DNA of 64,000 nt from Christiangramia oceanisediminis (GTDB taxonomy: Bacteria > Bacteroidota > Bacteroidia > Flavobacteriales > Flavobacteriaceae), in assembly GCF_022570735.2 (NCBI RefSeq), contig NZ_JANCNS010000002.1, positions 496,001 through 560,000 on the forward strand, given 5' to 3'. The translations under genes were made by a program, and so were the position numbers. Positions 26,776 to 34,763 of this stretch are shown in pieces. The notes under the pieces are model-generated. The model was given only the letters and a program-made list of their open reading frames with translations, searched no databases and was not told the origin of the DNA. The first letter of the stretch is position 1, and every line of letters begins with the position of its first letter.

Positions 26776-27048
26776 CTAACAACTTCCTATTCCCGCGTTT
26801 ACCAAATCCTCTTTTGTGATTTCGATGTTGGTGCAGCAATTCAGTAGTTTTCCGTCAACAGCAATGGCGGGAACTCTTGTAACCCCATATTCCTTCATTT
26901 TTGAAACACAGATTTTACTTTCGCATTGCTCGGACAGATTATGAAGTGTGATTTCGCAGTCCTTTCCTGCTGTCTCATTTACTAATTGTAACACAGGCTC
27001 GCATACAGGGCAACCTGCTGTAAAAATCTCGATTTGTCGTTTACTCAT
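26776..27048 (-). CDS. Thioredoxin-like redox-active disulfide protein
   Basis: 90-aa protein from ATG 27048, with CxxC in 'TAGCPVCEPV' (Cys13, Cys16), additional Cys in 'SEQCESKICVSKM' and 'LLNCCTNIEI', and the thioredoxin cis-Pro as 'TRVPAIAVDG'. Cytoplasmic. It lies 2 bp upstream of the MerTP gene, so a role in thiol relay of Hg(II)/Cu(I) or in reducing the transporter is likely (inference). An upstream in-frame ATG would add 15 residues. Confidence 0.82.
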   Translation of the reverse strand: MSKRQIEIFTAGCPVCEPVLQLVNETAGKDCEITLHNLSEQCESKICVSKMKEYGVTRVPAIAVDGKLLNCCTNIEITKEDLVNAGIGSC

Positions 27049-27130
27049 AATGTTCTTTTTTTTCAATGAATTCGTGATTGTTGCACAATTCATCTTATTT
27101 TAAGTTCAAATTAATAATGGAACAAAGATG

Positions 27131-27154
27131 AGAACGTGAGGTAGGGGATCACCA
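27131..27154 (-). promoter_or_regulatory. Possible G-tract operator upstream of the Trx-merTP pair
   Basis: In the 114-bp gap between the CsoR-like gene and the thioredoxin-like gene is GAGGTAGGGGATCACC, with a G4 tract between GGT and ACC. CsoR/RcnR-family proteins bind AT-flanked G-tract sites, and a CsoR-like gene is directly adjacent. Weak evidence; a guess worth testing. Confidence 0.25.
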
Positions 27155-27162
27155 AACTTTTT

Positions 27163-27549
27163 TTAACCTTTTTTTTCGTTGTAGTCTTTTAATCTGGTTT
27201 CAATGGTTTGGATTTCTTTTAAGCGATTGGTCAAATCGGATAATTCCAAATTGGGAAATTCACTTTTTAAATATTCAATTTTATCTTCATTACCACAATT
27301 TCCTGGGCAAGAGTCCACGGCCTTTACAATTCCAATAGCAAGTGCTTTTCGATAAACTTCATCCAGCAGTAAGTAATGTGCTTTTTGAATCCCCTTATCA
27401 ATGGATTTGAACTGTATGTTTATTTGTTCGGGGTCCTTTCCTTCATCAAGCATTTTAACAATGCCGCTTAATTGACCACTCAAAGTTTTTAATCTTGTTT
27501 TTATATCCAAGATTAAATCAGTGGGTAATTTGTGCTGTTCCATATTCAT
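27163..27549 (-). CDS. CsoR/FrmR-family regulator with non-canonical metal site
   Basis: 128-aa all-helical protein of the DUF156 (CsoR/RcnR/FrmR) family: 'LKTLSGQLSGIVKMLDEGKD' is the helix-1 signature and 'AHYLLLDEVYRKAL' the helix-2 end. The usual Cys at the N-end of helix 2 is absent (DPEQINIQF), so it cannot use the standard Cys-His-Cys copper site; the only Cys are in a C-terminal extension, 'SCPGNC'. Probably a repressor of the mer-like genes that senses metal or sulfur through this extension (inference). Confidence 0.75.
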   Translation of the reverse strand: MNMEQHKLPTDLILDIKTRLKTLSGQLSGIVKMLDEGKDPEQINIQFKSIDKGIQKAHYLLLDEVYRKALAIGIVKAVDSCPGNCGNEDKIEYLKSEFPNLELSDLTNRLKEIQTIETRLKDYNEKKG

Positions 27550-27568
27550 AATTTGTCCATTATAATGT

Positions 27569-27793
27569 TTAGCAACAACTTGAATTATTACATCTTTTAT
27601 TTTCTTGAATTGGTGGGCAGGCCACAGTACCGTAAGAACAGAATACGCAACAATCTCCCTCGTTTGGTCTTAATACTTCTTTGCAATTCTCGCATTCGTA
27701 AAAGAATTGACAAGCGTTCGTCGGCATTTCTTCTTCTGTTTTGTGGCCGCATTCAGGGCAGGTGATCGTAGATTTTAATATTGTAGTTTCCAT
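27569..27793 (-). CDS. GDCCxC domain protein
   Basis: 74-aa Cys-rich cytoplasmic protein: N-terminal zinc-ribbon-like 'CPECGH', middle 'CENCK', the family motif 'GDCCVFCSYGTVACPP', and a C-terminal 'CNNSSCC'. Such proteins recur in mer-type operons of Bacteroidetes and Proteobacteria and probably carry soft metals. It lies 9 bp after the flavin reductase gene. Confidence 0.88.
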   Translation of the reverse strand: METTILKSTITCPECGHKTEEEMPTNACQFFYECENCKEVLRPNEGDCCVFCSYGTVACPPIQENKRCNNSSCC

Positions 27794-27802
27794 AAATAAT
27801 AG

Positions 27803-29149
27803 TTAGAGTATATAGGTTAGGTCAGATGCCATTGTAGGATATGAAAATATCATTGTTCGCAAATCGCTTATGGTCATCTTGGTCTTTATCGCCATTGCAA
27901 AAAGATTTATTGTTTCTTCACAATGAGGCCCGATCAGATGCGCGCCCAAAATGGTATTATTATTTTTATCGATGATTGTTTTATAAGCATATTCATCCAC
28001 ATTCAGGCGTCTCGCATTGAACCAATTATCCACTTTTTCAAAATTGACATTGATATCATATCCTTTTTCTTTAGCCTCATCTTCCAATAGGCCAACGGTT
28101 GCCATAGTGGGCAAAGTGAAAACTACGGAAGGCATGGGGGGATAACTGACTTTTTTCTTATTTCCTTTAATGATATTTGAAGCTACGACGTGTCCTTCCA
28201 AAACAGCTACAGGTGTTAGGGGCAATCCTCTTGAGTCCGCTGCATCGCCTGCTGCATATATGTTCGCGTTAGTTGTGCTCTGAAGGTATTCGTTGACCTC
28301 TATGCCCTTTTTTGAGAAGGATATACCTGCTTTTTCCAATTCTAAATCAAAAATGGCTGGGGGACGACCAGCGGAATTAAATACCGCTGCCGCTTTGTAG
28401 GTAGTTTCGTTTCCGTTTGAAATTCCTGTGGTTATGTAGTGGCCATCTTTACTTTCAATTTTAGAAACTTCAGTTTCCAGAACAATCTTAATCCCTAAAT
28501 TACGTGTGACATCGACCAAATGTTTTACAATATCCTTGTCAAAGTTTTCCAATGGACGTTTGCCTCGATGTACTATTGTTACCTCGGCACCAGAACGTGC
28601 GGCAATATGGGCGAATTCAAAGGCGATATATCCACCACCGATGAAAAGCAGGGATTGGGGTAATTCCTTAAGGTTTAGAAAATCCGTACTCGTTTTCGCA
28701 AGCTGTCCGCCTTCAAAATCTAAAACTTTTGGTTTTGAACCTGACGCAATTACAACTTTATCAGCTTGAATGGTCTCGTTACCTACACTTAAGGTATTTT
28801 CATTTCTAAACGTAGCGGAACTGTGAAAGGTGTCGATGCCGTTCTTCTTATACCCCTTTTCTATTTTCCTCGGCATTTCATCGACAAAGGTCTGTTTGAA
28901 CGCCATTATATCCTTCCAGTTGATATTCGGAATGGTATCAATGCCTTTCCCTTTAAGTCTTTGCGCGAAGTCGCGTACTTCCGTGGCACCGATAATCACT
29001 TTTTTTGGGTCACAGCCTCGTAGGGCACAGGTGCCACCATAAGGTAGTTCATCGGTTATGCCGACCGAAAGACCTTTTGAGGCACATTTATTAGCGATTG
29101 TCATACCGGCCATACCCGAGCCGATTATGAAAACATCATATTTTTTCAT
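27803..29149 (-). CDS. Pyridine nucleotide-disulfide oxidoreductase (MerA-like position)
   Basis: 448-aa FAD/NAD(P) flavoprotein of the glutathione reductase family. FAD motif 'IIGSGMAGMTIAN' near residue 8, redox-active pair Cys41-x4-Cys46 ('GGTCALRGCDPKK'), NAD(P) site 'FIGGGYIAFEFA' near 170, FAD site 'AAGDAADS' near 297, dimerisation domain from 330. It has neither the N-terminal HMA domain nor the C-terminal Cys pair of true mercuric reductase, and the active-site sequence is not the GGTCVNxGCVPSK of MerA. Context suggests a metal- or thiol-related reductase; calling it merA would be unsupported. Confidence 0.85.
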   Translation of the reverse strand: MKKYDVFIIGSGMAGMTIANKCASKGLSVGITDELPYGGTCALRGCDPKKVIIGATEVRDFAQRLKGKGIDTIPNINWKDIMAFKQTFVDEMPRKIEKGYKKNGIDTFHSSATFRNENTLSVGNETIQADKVVIASGSKPKVLDFEGGQLAKTSTDFLNLKELPQSLLFIGGGYIAFEFAHIAARSGAEVTIVHRGKRPLENFDKDIVKHLVDVTRNLGIKIVLETEVSKIESKDGHYITTGISNGNETTYKAAAVFNSAGRPPAIFDLELEKAGISFSKKGIEVNEYLQSTTNANIYAAGDAADSRGLPLTPVAVLEGHVVASNIIKGNKKKVSYPPMPSVVFTLPTMATVGLLEDEAKEKGYDINVNFEKVDNWFNARRLNVDEYAYKTIIDKNNNTILGAHLIGPHCEETINLFAMAIKTKMTISDLRTMIFSYPTMASDLTYIL

Positions 29150-29773
29150 CTACTTATTTTCTTTGGTGGTATTCTCGACTACTTTGTATCCTGTTTTCTC
29201 TATGGCTTTTCGGATTGCGGGCAAATCGGTTTTGGTCTTGTCAAATTCCACTATGGTGTTGGCATTTTCGTAGCTGGCTTTGACAGAAATAATTCCGTCC
29301 AATTTATTGACTTCGCTTTCTACGTGTGCCTCACAACCTGCACAGGTCATTCCAGCGACTTCAAAAGTCTGTTTTTTGATATTGGATTGAGAGACATAGA
29401 CGATATCCTTGGCGGGCTGTGCATAAAATAGATTGGAATAGTACGGGAAGGCCAGCATCAATGCGGCGAATAGTGTTACTATCAATAAGAACCGTTTGGA
29501 TTGCCAAAACGATGGTTTCGCATCATCTTCACAGGCGCAATCTATTTCTTCCTGTGTTTTCGGTCGTAGTTTCTGGTACCAGGCAAAGACCAAAACAATA
29601 ATGGTCAAGCCGATAAGATAGGGTCTAAATGGCTCGACCCAAGAGAATGTAGATGCAATTCCGCTTGTTCCAGCAATTAATGCCAAGACAGGGGTTATAC
29701 AACATATTGATGCTGCAACTGCGGTAAAAATGCCGGTATAGGCCGCGGTATTTGAAGTTTTATTCGGTGCCAT
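29150..29773 (-). CDS. merTP: MerTP-type mercuric/metal transport fusion, copy 2
   Basis: 207-aa membrane protein: MerT-like helices with vicinal Cys24-Cys25 ('ASICCITPV'), a loop with 'DCACEDD', a third TM, and a C-terminal HMA domain with 'GMTCAGCEAHVES'. It is a diverged paralog of the copy at 26.16 kb. Its stop directly abuts the reductase start, and it follows the ArsR gene by 12 bp, so it is the second gene of the operon. Confidence 0.88.
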   Translation of the reverse strand: MAPNKTSNTAAYTGIFTAVAASICCITPVLALIAGTSGIASTFSWVEPFRPYLIGLTIIVLVFAWYQKLRPKTQEEIDCACEDDAKPSFWQSKRFLLIVTLFAALMLAFPYYSNLFYAQPAKDIVYVSQSNIKKQTFEVAGMTCAGCEAHVESEVNKLDGIISVKASYENANTIVEFDKTKTDLPAIRKAIEKTGYKVVENTTKENK

Positions 29774-29785
29774 AATGTAAACTTT

Positions 29786-30157
29786 CTAAGCTGTTTTCTT
29801 TCTTGCTGAAATTGAATTGAAAATTCCATTCAAAACATTGTCCTCACTCTTTACCAGCGAATAATACAATGTTTGCCCTTCACGTCTCGATGTAATAATT
29901 CCCGCATCCTTCATTTTACGGATATGTTGGGATACGGCAGGAACACTCATTTCAAGAATGTCAGCAATATCGCAAGGACACAGTTCATTCTCTATGTTCA
30001 ATAGAAATAGAATTTTCAGTCGTACCTCGCTTCCCGCAAGAGACAAAATTTTGCTTATTGCTTCTAAGCTACCTGAAGAATTCTCTATGGTTTCCTTACA
30101 TCTCGATATTTGCTTCTTGTCTGCTTCGTTCCGTGTACAGGTTATTTCCAAGCTCAT
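29786..30157 (-). CDS. ArsR-family metal-responsive repressor
   Basis: 123-aa winged-helix repressor. The metal-binding motif 'ELCPCDIADIL' near residues 58-68 has two Cys at the start of the recognition region, as in ArsR/CadC/Bacteroidetes mer regulators, and 'SVPAVSQHIRKMKDAGII' is the DNA-recognition helix. First gene of the mer-like operon. A perfect inverted repeat centred on its own -33 box is the likely autoregulatory operator. Confidence 0.9.
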   Translation of the reverse strand: MSLEITCTRNEADKKQISRCKETIENSSGSLEAISKILSLAGSEVRLKILFLLNIENELCPCDIADILEMSVPAVSQHIRKMKDAGIITSRREGQTLYYSLVKSEDNVLNGIFNSISARKKTA

Positions 30158-30179
30158 CTTTTTTGATTTAAAGTGGCCA

Positions 30180-30224
30180 CAAATATATCATTATTATATT
30201 ATTTAAGCAAAAACTTAAATAATA
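30180..30224 (-). promoter_or_regulatory. mer-like operon promoter with ArsR operator
   Basis: On the minus strand: 11-bp arm TATTATTTAAG, loop TTTTTG, perfect complementary arm CTTAAATAATA (30197-30224), then a consensus -7 box TATATTTG (30180-30187) exactly 20 bp after the loop's TTTG, which is a consensus -33. The operator palindrome is therefore centred on the -33 element. ArsR binding would block RNA polymerase; metal would release it. The gene starts about 23 bp after the -7 box. Confidence 0.8.
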
Positions 30225-30279
30225 ACGCAACAAGTAACTTTGAACTTTTAAACAACCTTTGTTTTTTAATGTTCTTTAA

Positions 30280-30846
30280 TTAAATCTCATCCAAGGATTT
30301 TCGGTTTTTTGTCACAGATTTCTTGAACTGCGTGGGTGTCATTCCCGTTACTTTTTTGAATTGATTGCTTAAGTACGCAACGCTACTATAATGTAATTGA
30401 AAAGCTATCTCACTCAAGGTTAATTCATCATAGACAATAAGTTCTTTTACACGTTCAATTTTTTGGTTGATGATGTATTGCTCGAACGTGATGCTTTCTA
30501 CCGATGAGAATAGGGAACTTAAATATTTATAATCTAAGTTCAGCTCGTAACTTATAATATTGGCCCATTTTAATTCGGTCTCTTCATTAGAATAATGTAT
30601 CTTCTCAATTACCAAATTCTTCATTTGCTCGATAAGCTGACTTTTACGGTCGTCAATCAAACTAAATCCTGCATTTTGTAGCTTTTTTTGCAAAGATTTT
30701 TTTTCGAATTCGTTAAGCATCGATACCAATTCTACTTCTCCTAACTTGACAGCTTTGTAATCAATGTTCAATCCTACCAAAATTTGGGAAACTGCGGATA
30801 TACATCTCGGACAGACCATATTTTTAATGTGGATGGTATTATTCAT
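30280..30846 (-). CDS. HMA-like/AraC fusion regulator, copy 2
   Basis: 188-aa relative of the regulators at 25.36 and 52.68 kb: HMA-like N-domain with 'IKNMVCPRCISAV' (Cys12, Cys15), linker, and a two-HTH AraC domain ending 'GMTPTQFKKSV'. It overlaps the stop of a small membrane protein gene by ATGA, which itself follows cusB, so it is the distal gene of the cusB transcript. More diverged from copies 1 and 3 than they are from each other. Predicted metal-responsive activator. Confidence 0.85.
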   Translation of the reverse strand: MNNTIHIKNMVCPRCISAVSQILVGLNIDYKAVKLGEVELVSMLNEFEKKSLQKKLQNAGFSLIDDRKSQLIEQMKNLVIEKIHYSNEETELKWANIISYELNLDYKYLSSLFSSVESITFEQYIINQKIERVKELIVYDELTLSEIAFQLHYSSVAYLSNQFKKVTGMTPTQFKKSVTKNRKSLDEI

Positions 30847-31025
30847 AGGTTGAAAAAATGCCTAATAAAATCTAAATTTAGATATATGATTAGTATTACA
30901 GCAGCAATAAATAATCCTATCATCGCTGAAATTCCGATAACCTTATCTTTTTTTGTAATCGGATTTTTCTGTTTATATGTATTTTTCTTGTTTTTTCTTC
31001 TATTTCTTCTACTTTCACTCATCAT
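30843..31025 (-). CDS. Small single-TM protein coupled to the AraC fusion gene
   Basis: About 60 aa from ATG 31025, with a GAGGAG Shine-Dalgarno-like sequence just upstream (rare here). A very basic N-terminus (Arg/Lys/Asn-rich) is followed by one TM helix ('VIGISAMIGLFIAAVILIIYL') and a short tail. ATGA overlap with the regulator gene shows coupled translation. No family recognised. A membrane partner for the regulator is possible but unproven. Confidence 0.6.
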   Translation of the reverse strand: MMSESRRNRRKNKKNTYKQKNPITKKDKVIGISAMIGLFIAAVILIIYLNLDFIRHFFNL

Positions 31026-31089
31026 CTTTCTCCTCTTTAAAATATTAAAGGCTGAGGAATCCGCTTTTACCAATTAACTCTAACCCTGA

Positions 31090-32901
31090 TTATTTTAACG
31101 TATCTCTAACCTCACCACAGGTTAACATTGCTTCGCCATAATATGGGTTACGGACTTCTTCCTCTAAACTTATCCAGTATGCTCCCTTATTATTGTCTGC
31201 CATTGGACAAAACTGGATATAAACATTTTCATTGACCCCAAAGAGCTGTACACTACTTATCATATGCGCAGACAAATGCTTGAAATGCCCTCTTTGTTTT
31301 GAAATATCCGTATTACTTGAAATTGCGTTTGCCGAAGTATTTAATTCCTTTTGAATTGTCATCCAATGGTTATGTGCTTTTTCATCGGATAACAACTTCA
31401 TATCTACATTTTTCAGGGATCGTATTATTTGTTTTCCCGCTTGCTGTGCATTTTTGGCATCATCATTAACCAGAGCATCTTTCAAAAGAATATAATCCTC
31501 AAACACCTGTTTTAACTGGCCTTGAAATTTGTTTGAAACAGCTATCCTTTCTTTCATTTCTGAATGGTCAGTATTCCCCTTACTATCTCCAGAATTGTTT
31601 CCTTGCATACCTAAATGCCCTTCGTGACCGGTCATTGTTTTGCCACCAGCTGTGTTCATCATAGATTTTTTGCCTTGTAATTGTGCAGCAGCATCTACTG
31701 TAAACGTGCCATTAGTTACCACTTCATCACCATTTTGAAGACCTTCAATTATGGTATAGGTGTCTCCATTGGCATTACCGAGTAAGACTTCTCTCATTTC
31801 AAAAATAGCTTCGTTAGGATTAGTTTTAACATAAACCACAGAACGTTCACCAGTCCACATCACAGCTGTAGCAGGAACTGTTATTTTACTTAAAGTGCTT
31901 TCTTGAGCACCTTCAATTTTACCCTCGACGAACATTCCTGGTTTGAACAAATCATTTTTATTATTTAGCACCGCTCTAACTACGACGGTTCGTGTAGAAG
32001 AATTTAATAAAGGGTCAATAAATGAAACTTTTGCATCAAATACTTCATTGCGATACGCATTGGTAGTCACTTTAATAGTTTGACCAACTTTCAAGGAAGC
32101 AATCTGATTCTCATAGGCATCAAATTCTGCCCAGACCGTATTGAGGTTGGCAATTTTATACAAGGGTTGTCCTTGTTTTACATAGTCACCTTCTTCTACC
32201 ATTTTATGCGTTACTGTCCCAGAAACGGTTGCATAAACAGGGAAATTTTCTTGTACTTTTCCAGCGGTCTCTATAGCATTAATTTGCTTTTCAGAAAGTT
32301 TCCAAAGCTTTAGTTTATTCCTCACAGCTTTATAGAGTGCTGGCTGTGATTCCTTCAACGATGCAGCCGTGAGTAATTCTTGTTGGGCAGAAACTAATTC
32401 AGGTGAATAAATAGTTGCCAAACGCTGTCCGGCACCTACACGTTCTCCTGTAGTATTAACATAGAGGTTTTCAATTCTTCCACCAAAATAGGTGACCTGC
32501 ACAGCGTTGGATTCTTCATTGGGCTTTATCTTTCCAGATAGTTTTAATGTGCCACTACCCATCTGACCTTGTCCTACGACCGATGTTTGTATGTTAGCCA
32601 GTGCCATTGCATTTTCGGTCATCTTAATCTCATCTGCAGACAGACCGTCTGCTCCAGCCTCAGCTGGAATGAGGTCCATTCCGCAGATTGGGCAATCGCC
32701 AGGTTCGGGTTGCATAATTTGTGGGTGCATTGAGCAAGTCCACATCTGCTCAGCACTTTCACCTGAATGATCGTGCGAATCTGACATATCGGACAAGTCC
32801 TTTATCGCCTGTTCATCATTTCCTGACCCTCCAAATATGAGCCATCCTCCCAATAGCCCTACTACTAAGGCAAGGCCAATAAATATTAAATTCTTTTTCA
32901 T
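31090..32901 (-). CDS. cusB: CusB-type RND adaptor fused to DUF3347
   Basis: 603-aa periplasmic adaptor of a copper/silver RND pump. N-terminal membrane anchor (about 5-24), His-rich stretch, a heavy-metal-binding domain ('WTCSMHPQI', 'GDCPICGMDL'; Cys56, His59, Cys70, Cys73), then the HlyD/CusB barrel-lipoyl-hairpin core to about residue 410, a Met/Gly-rich linker ('HEGHLGMQG'), and an extra C-terminal DUF3347 domain ('YIQFCPMAD', 'NPYYGEAML', 'TCGEV'). The C-terminal domain takes the place of CusF in function, perhaps. Its partners cusA and tolC are 13 kb away. Confidence 0.92.
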   Translation of the reverse strand: MKKNLIFIGLALVVGLLGGWLIFGGSGNDEQAIKDLSDMSDSHDHSGESAEQMWTCSMHPQIMQPEPGDCPICGMDLIPAEAGADGLSADEIKMTENAMALANIQTSVVGQGQMGSGTLKLSGKIKPNEESNAVQVTYFGGRIENLYVNTTGERVGAGQRLATIYSPELVSAQQELLTAASLKESQPALYKAVRNKLKLWKLSEKQINAIETAGKVQENFPVYATVSGTVTHKMVEEGDYVKQGQPLYKIANLNTVWAEFDAYENQIASLKVGQTIKVTTNAYRNEVFDAKVSFIDPLLNSSTRTVVVRAVLNNKNDLFKPGMFVEGKIEGAQESTLSKITVPATAVMWTGERSVVYVKTNPNEAIFEMREVLLGNANGDTYTIIEGLQNGDEVVTNGTFTVDAAAQLQGKKSMMNTAGGKTMTGHEGHLGMQGNNSGDSKGNTDHSEMKERIAVSNKFQGQLKQVFEDYILLKDALVNDDAKNAQQAGKQIIRSLKNVDMKLLSDEKAHNHWMTIQKELNTSANAISSNTDISKQRGHFKHLSAHMISSVQLFGVNENVYIQFCPMADNNKGAYWISLEEEVRNPYYGEAMLTCGEVRDTLK

Positions 32902-32932
32902 AATATTAGTTTTAAAAGAAATAGCGCAAGTA

Positions 32933-33430
32933 CTATTCCTCTTTTTTGTTTTCCAATCTGTAAATAATCTTTTTCATTTGTGCAATCTCACGCAACTGTG
33001 CCTCGATTATTTCCTCGGCAAGTTTTTTGGCTTCTGGGTCTTTTATGTCGGCTCTTTTGCTTGTTAAGATTGCAATAGAGTGGTGTGGAATCATTGCTTT
33101 CATCCAGAGAACGTCACCTACAGTTGATTTTTGTTCGCGTACCAGACCCAATGCACTCACAAAAAGTATTAAACTCCCCAAATAAATAGCTATGTTCTTT
33201 TTCTTGTTCTTATACATATTTAGCATTAATGACAACATAATTACTGCCATTGCAGCTATACCGAGGCAAACCATATAAAATCTTGTAAGGCTAAACCAAA
33301 CGTGGTCCCATTCGTAGGTATTTAGGTACATTGTGATGTACATTGCTATAAATGAAAGCCCAAGCATAGCCATAAACTTTCCGTAAGTATTTTTCTTCAT
33401 TCCGTCTTGTGTGTTTTCTTTTGAATCCAT
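32933..33430 (-). CDS. DUF305 membrane protein
   Basis: 165-aa protein with three TMs in the N-terminal 110 residues and a DUF305 ferritin-like helical piece carrying 'AMIPHHSIAILTSKRA' near residue 115. DUF305 proteins (such as CopM of cyanobacteria) bind copper through this His-His motif. Located 31 bp before cusB in the same direction. Confidence 0.85.
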   Translation of the reverse strand: MDSKENTQDGMKKNTYGKFMAMLGLSFIAMYITMYLNTYEWDHVWFSLTRFYMVCLGIAAMAVIMLSLMLNMYKNKKKNIAIYLGSLILFVSALGLVREQKSTVGDVLWMKAMIPHHSIAILTSKRADIKDPEAKKLAEEIIEAQLREIAQMKKIIYRLENKKEE

Positions 33431-33454
33431 TGTTTTTGGTTTTTAAGTTATTAT

Positions 33455-34162
33455 CTATTTAAGCTTCTTCTTTAATTTTCTGATTGATGGGGAACTGATG
33501 TACCATAGTACAAAACCACTTAAGACTGTTATCAATCCCAAAAGTGAAAATGCCCTTAATAGCAACGTGTTGAAATTATCCCTTCCCTGATAATCCATTG
33601 TATGGGTCATCCAAAGAAAATCAAACCAGCGCCAGTCCCTATGTCTCACCGTTTGAAAAGCGCCATTCTCAACCGCCACATAGGCTTTTAAGTTTTGTGG
33701 TGTCTCATAAGAAATTTCATAGACTGGAAGTGGGCGACCGCGATATTCGTGATGTGCTCCTACAGAATGGACTAATTGAATTTTTGCTATTTCCAAATCG
33801 TTCAACATATACCTATTTGCAACTTGTTGAGCCTCTTCTTTAGTAATTCCATTTTTCCCTTGTCCTGTTCTGGCATTATAAAGCTGTGCTTCATTTATCC
33901 AATAGTAAGGTTCATTTGCTATTTCCAGTAATTCCAAAGATTGGACGGGTTCTTTAGTAGCGAGTTGGGATGTGCCGAGCAAATCATTAAATGAGGTCTG
34001 TACAGGTGCTTCTTTCTTAAATTGGTCACCGTGTATCTCGTCGATGTCCGTCCAGCTGAAATACATCCCACTAATCGTCCACATCAAGAACTGAATACCT
34101 AAAAAGATACCCAAGTAGCGGTGTGCTTTTCTAATCCATTTCGCTGTTTTTCTGTTGACCAT
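33455..34162 (-). CDS. PepSY-domain membrane protein
   Basis: 235-aa protein with an N-terminal TM ('YLGIFLGIQFLMWTISGMYF'), a periplasmic PepSY-type domain with 'KEEAQQVANRYM' near residue 100, and a C-terminal TM ('LLGLITVLSGFVLWYI') preceded by 'DFLWMTHTMDYQGRDNF'. Such PepSY-TM proteins often assist reductases or metal transport. Part of the minus-strand run toward cusB. Confidence 0.8.
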   Translation of the reverse strand: MVNRKTAKWIRKAHRYLGIFLGIQFLMWTISGMYFSWTDIDEIHGDQFKKEAPVQTSFNDLLGTSQLATKEPVQSLELLEIANEPYYWINEAQLYNARTGQGKNGITKEEAQQVANRYMLNDLEIAKIQLVHSVGAHHEYRGRPLPVYEISYETPQNLKAYVAVENGAFQTVRHRDWRWFDFLWMTHTMDYQGRDNFNTLLLRAFSLLGLITVLSGFVLWYISSPSIRKLKKKLK

Positions 34163-34202
34163 ATTACTTTATTTCGAAAGGAAACTCAATCGTTACTTTT
34201 TC

Positions 34203-34757
34203 CTAACTCATTGAGATTGTTCCTGAAGTCTCTGTTGTTTTGTTTATTTTGTACTCTAAATGTTCCTTGATTTCTTCGGAAATTTTAGGCGTTGCTTTAA
34301 TTCGTAATACATCATCGCTCGCATCATAGTCATCCTTTCCGTGTTGGTTCCAATTTCTGTTGAAAATGACAGTCCATTCTTCCTGATTTGGAATAACAAA
34401 AAATCCATATTTTCCGGCTTTCAATACCTTGCCATCAATTTCTAAATCCTTATCTGTTTCCAACCAAGTGGCCATATGGGCACCAGCCTGCCAGACTTGG
34501 TCATACGCCAACAGTCCACCAAAAATTATTCTATTCCTTACGCCTGGGGAAGAGTAATCTATATGGATATGAGCATCGCCAACCATTGCCATTGTTTCGG
34601 TATGCGGACTTAATGGTTTTTTCTTGTCGGGTTCAGCGGTTTGAGAAACTGTTTCTATTTCTTCCTTCACAACTTCTTTGGTCTCTTTACTTTCTTGTTT
34701 GCAAGAGACTATTAGAGAAATGATTAATACTACAGAAAAATAGATGTGTTTTTTCAT
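34203..34757 (-). CDS. DUF2911 lipoprotein
   Basis: 184-aa lipoprotein: lipobox Cys near residue 19 ('IISLIVSCKQ'), then a Glu/Lys/Pro linker and a DUF2911 domain ('AHIHIDYSSPGVRNRIIFG', 'VWQAGAHMATWLE', 'AGKYGFFVIP', 'WTVIFNRNWNQHG'). Function of the family is unknown; it is common in Bacteroidetes. Lies 6 bp downstream of the NTF2-like gene. Confidence 0.85.
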   Translation of the reverse strand: MKKHIYFSVVLIISLIVSCKQESKETKEVVKEEIETVSQTAEPDKKKPLSPHTETMAMVGDAHIHIDYSSPGVRNRIIFGGLLAYDQVWQAGAHMATWLETDKDLEIDGKVLKAGKYGFFVIPNQEEWTVIFNRNWNQHGKDDYDASDDVLRIKATPKISEEIKEHLEYKINKTTETSGTISMS

Positions 34758-34763
34758 TATATT

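Noticed and set aside
27803-29149. Calling the flavin reductase merA
   Set aside because: Lacks the HMA domain, the C-terminal Cys pair and the MerA active-site sequence; only context supports it.
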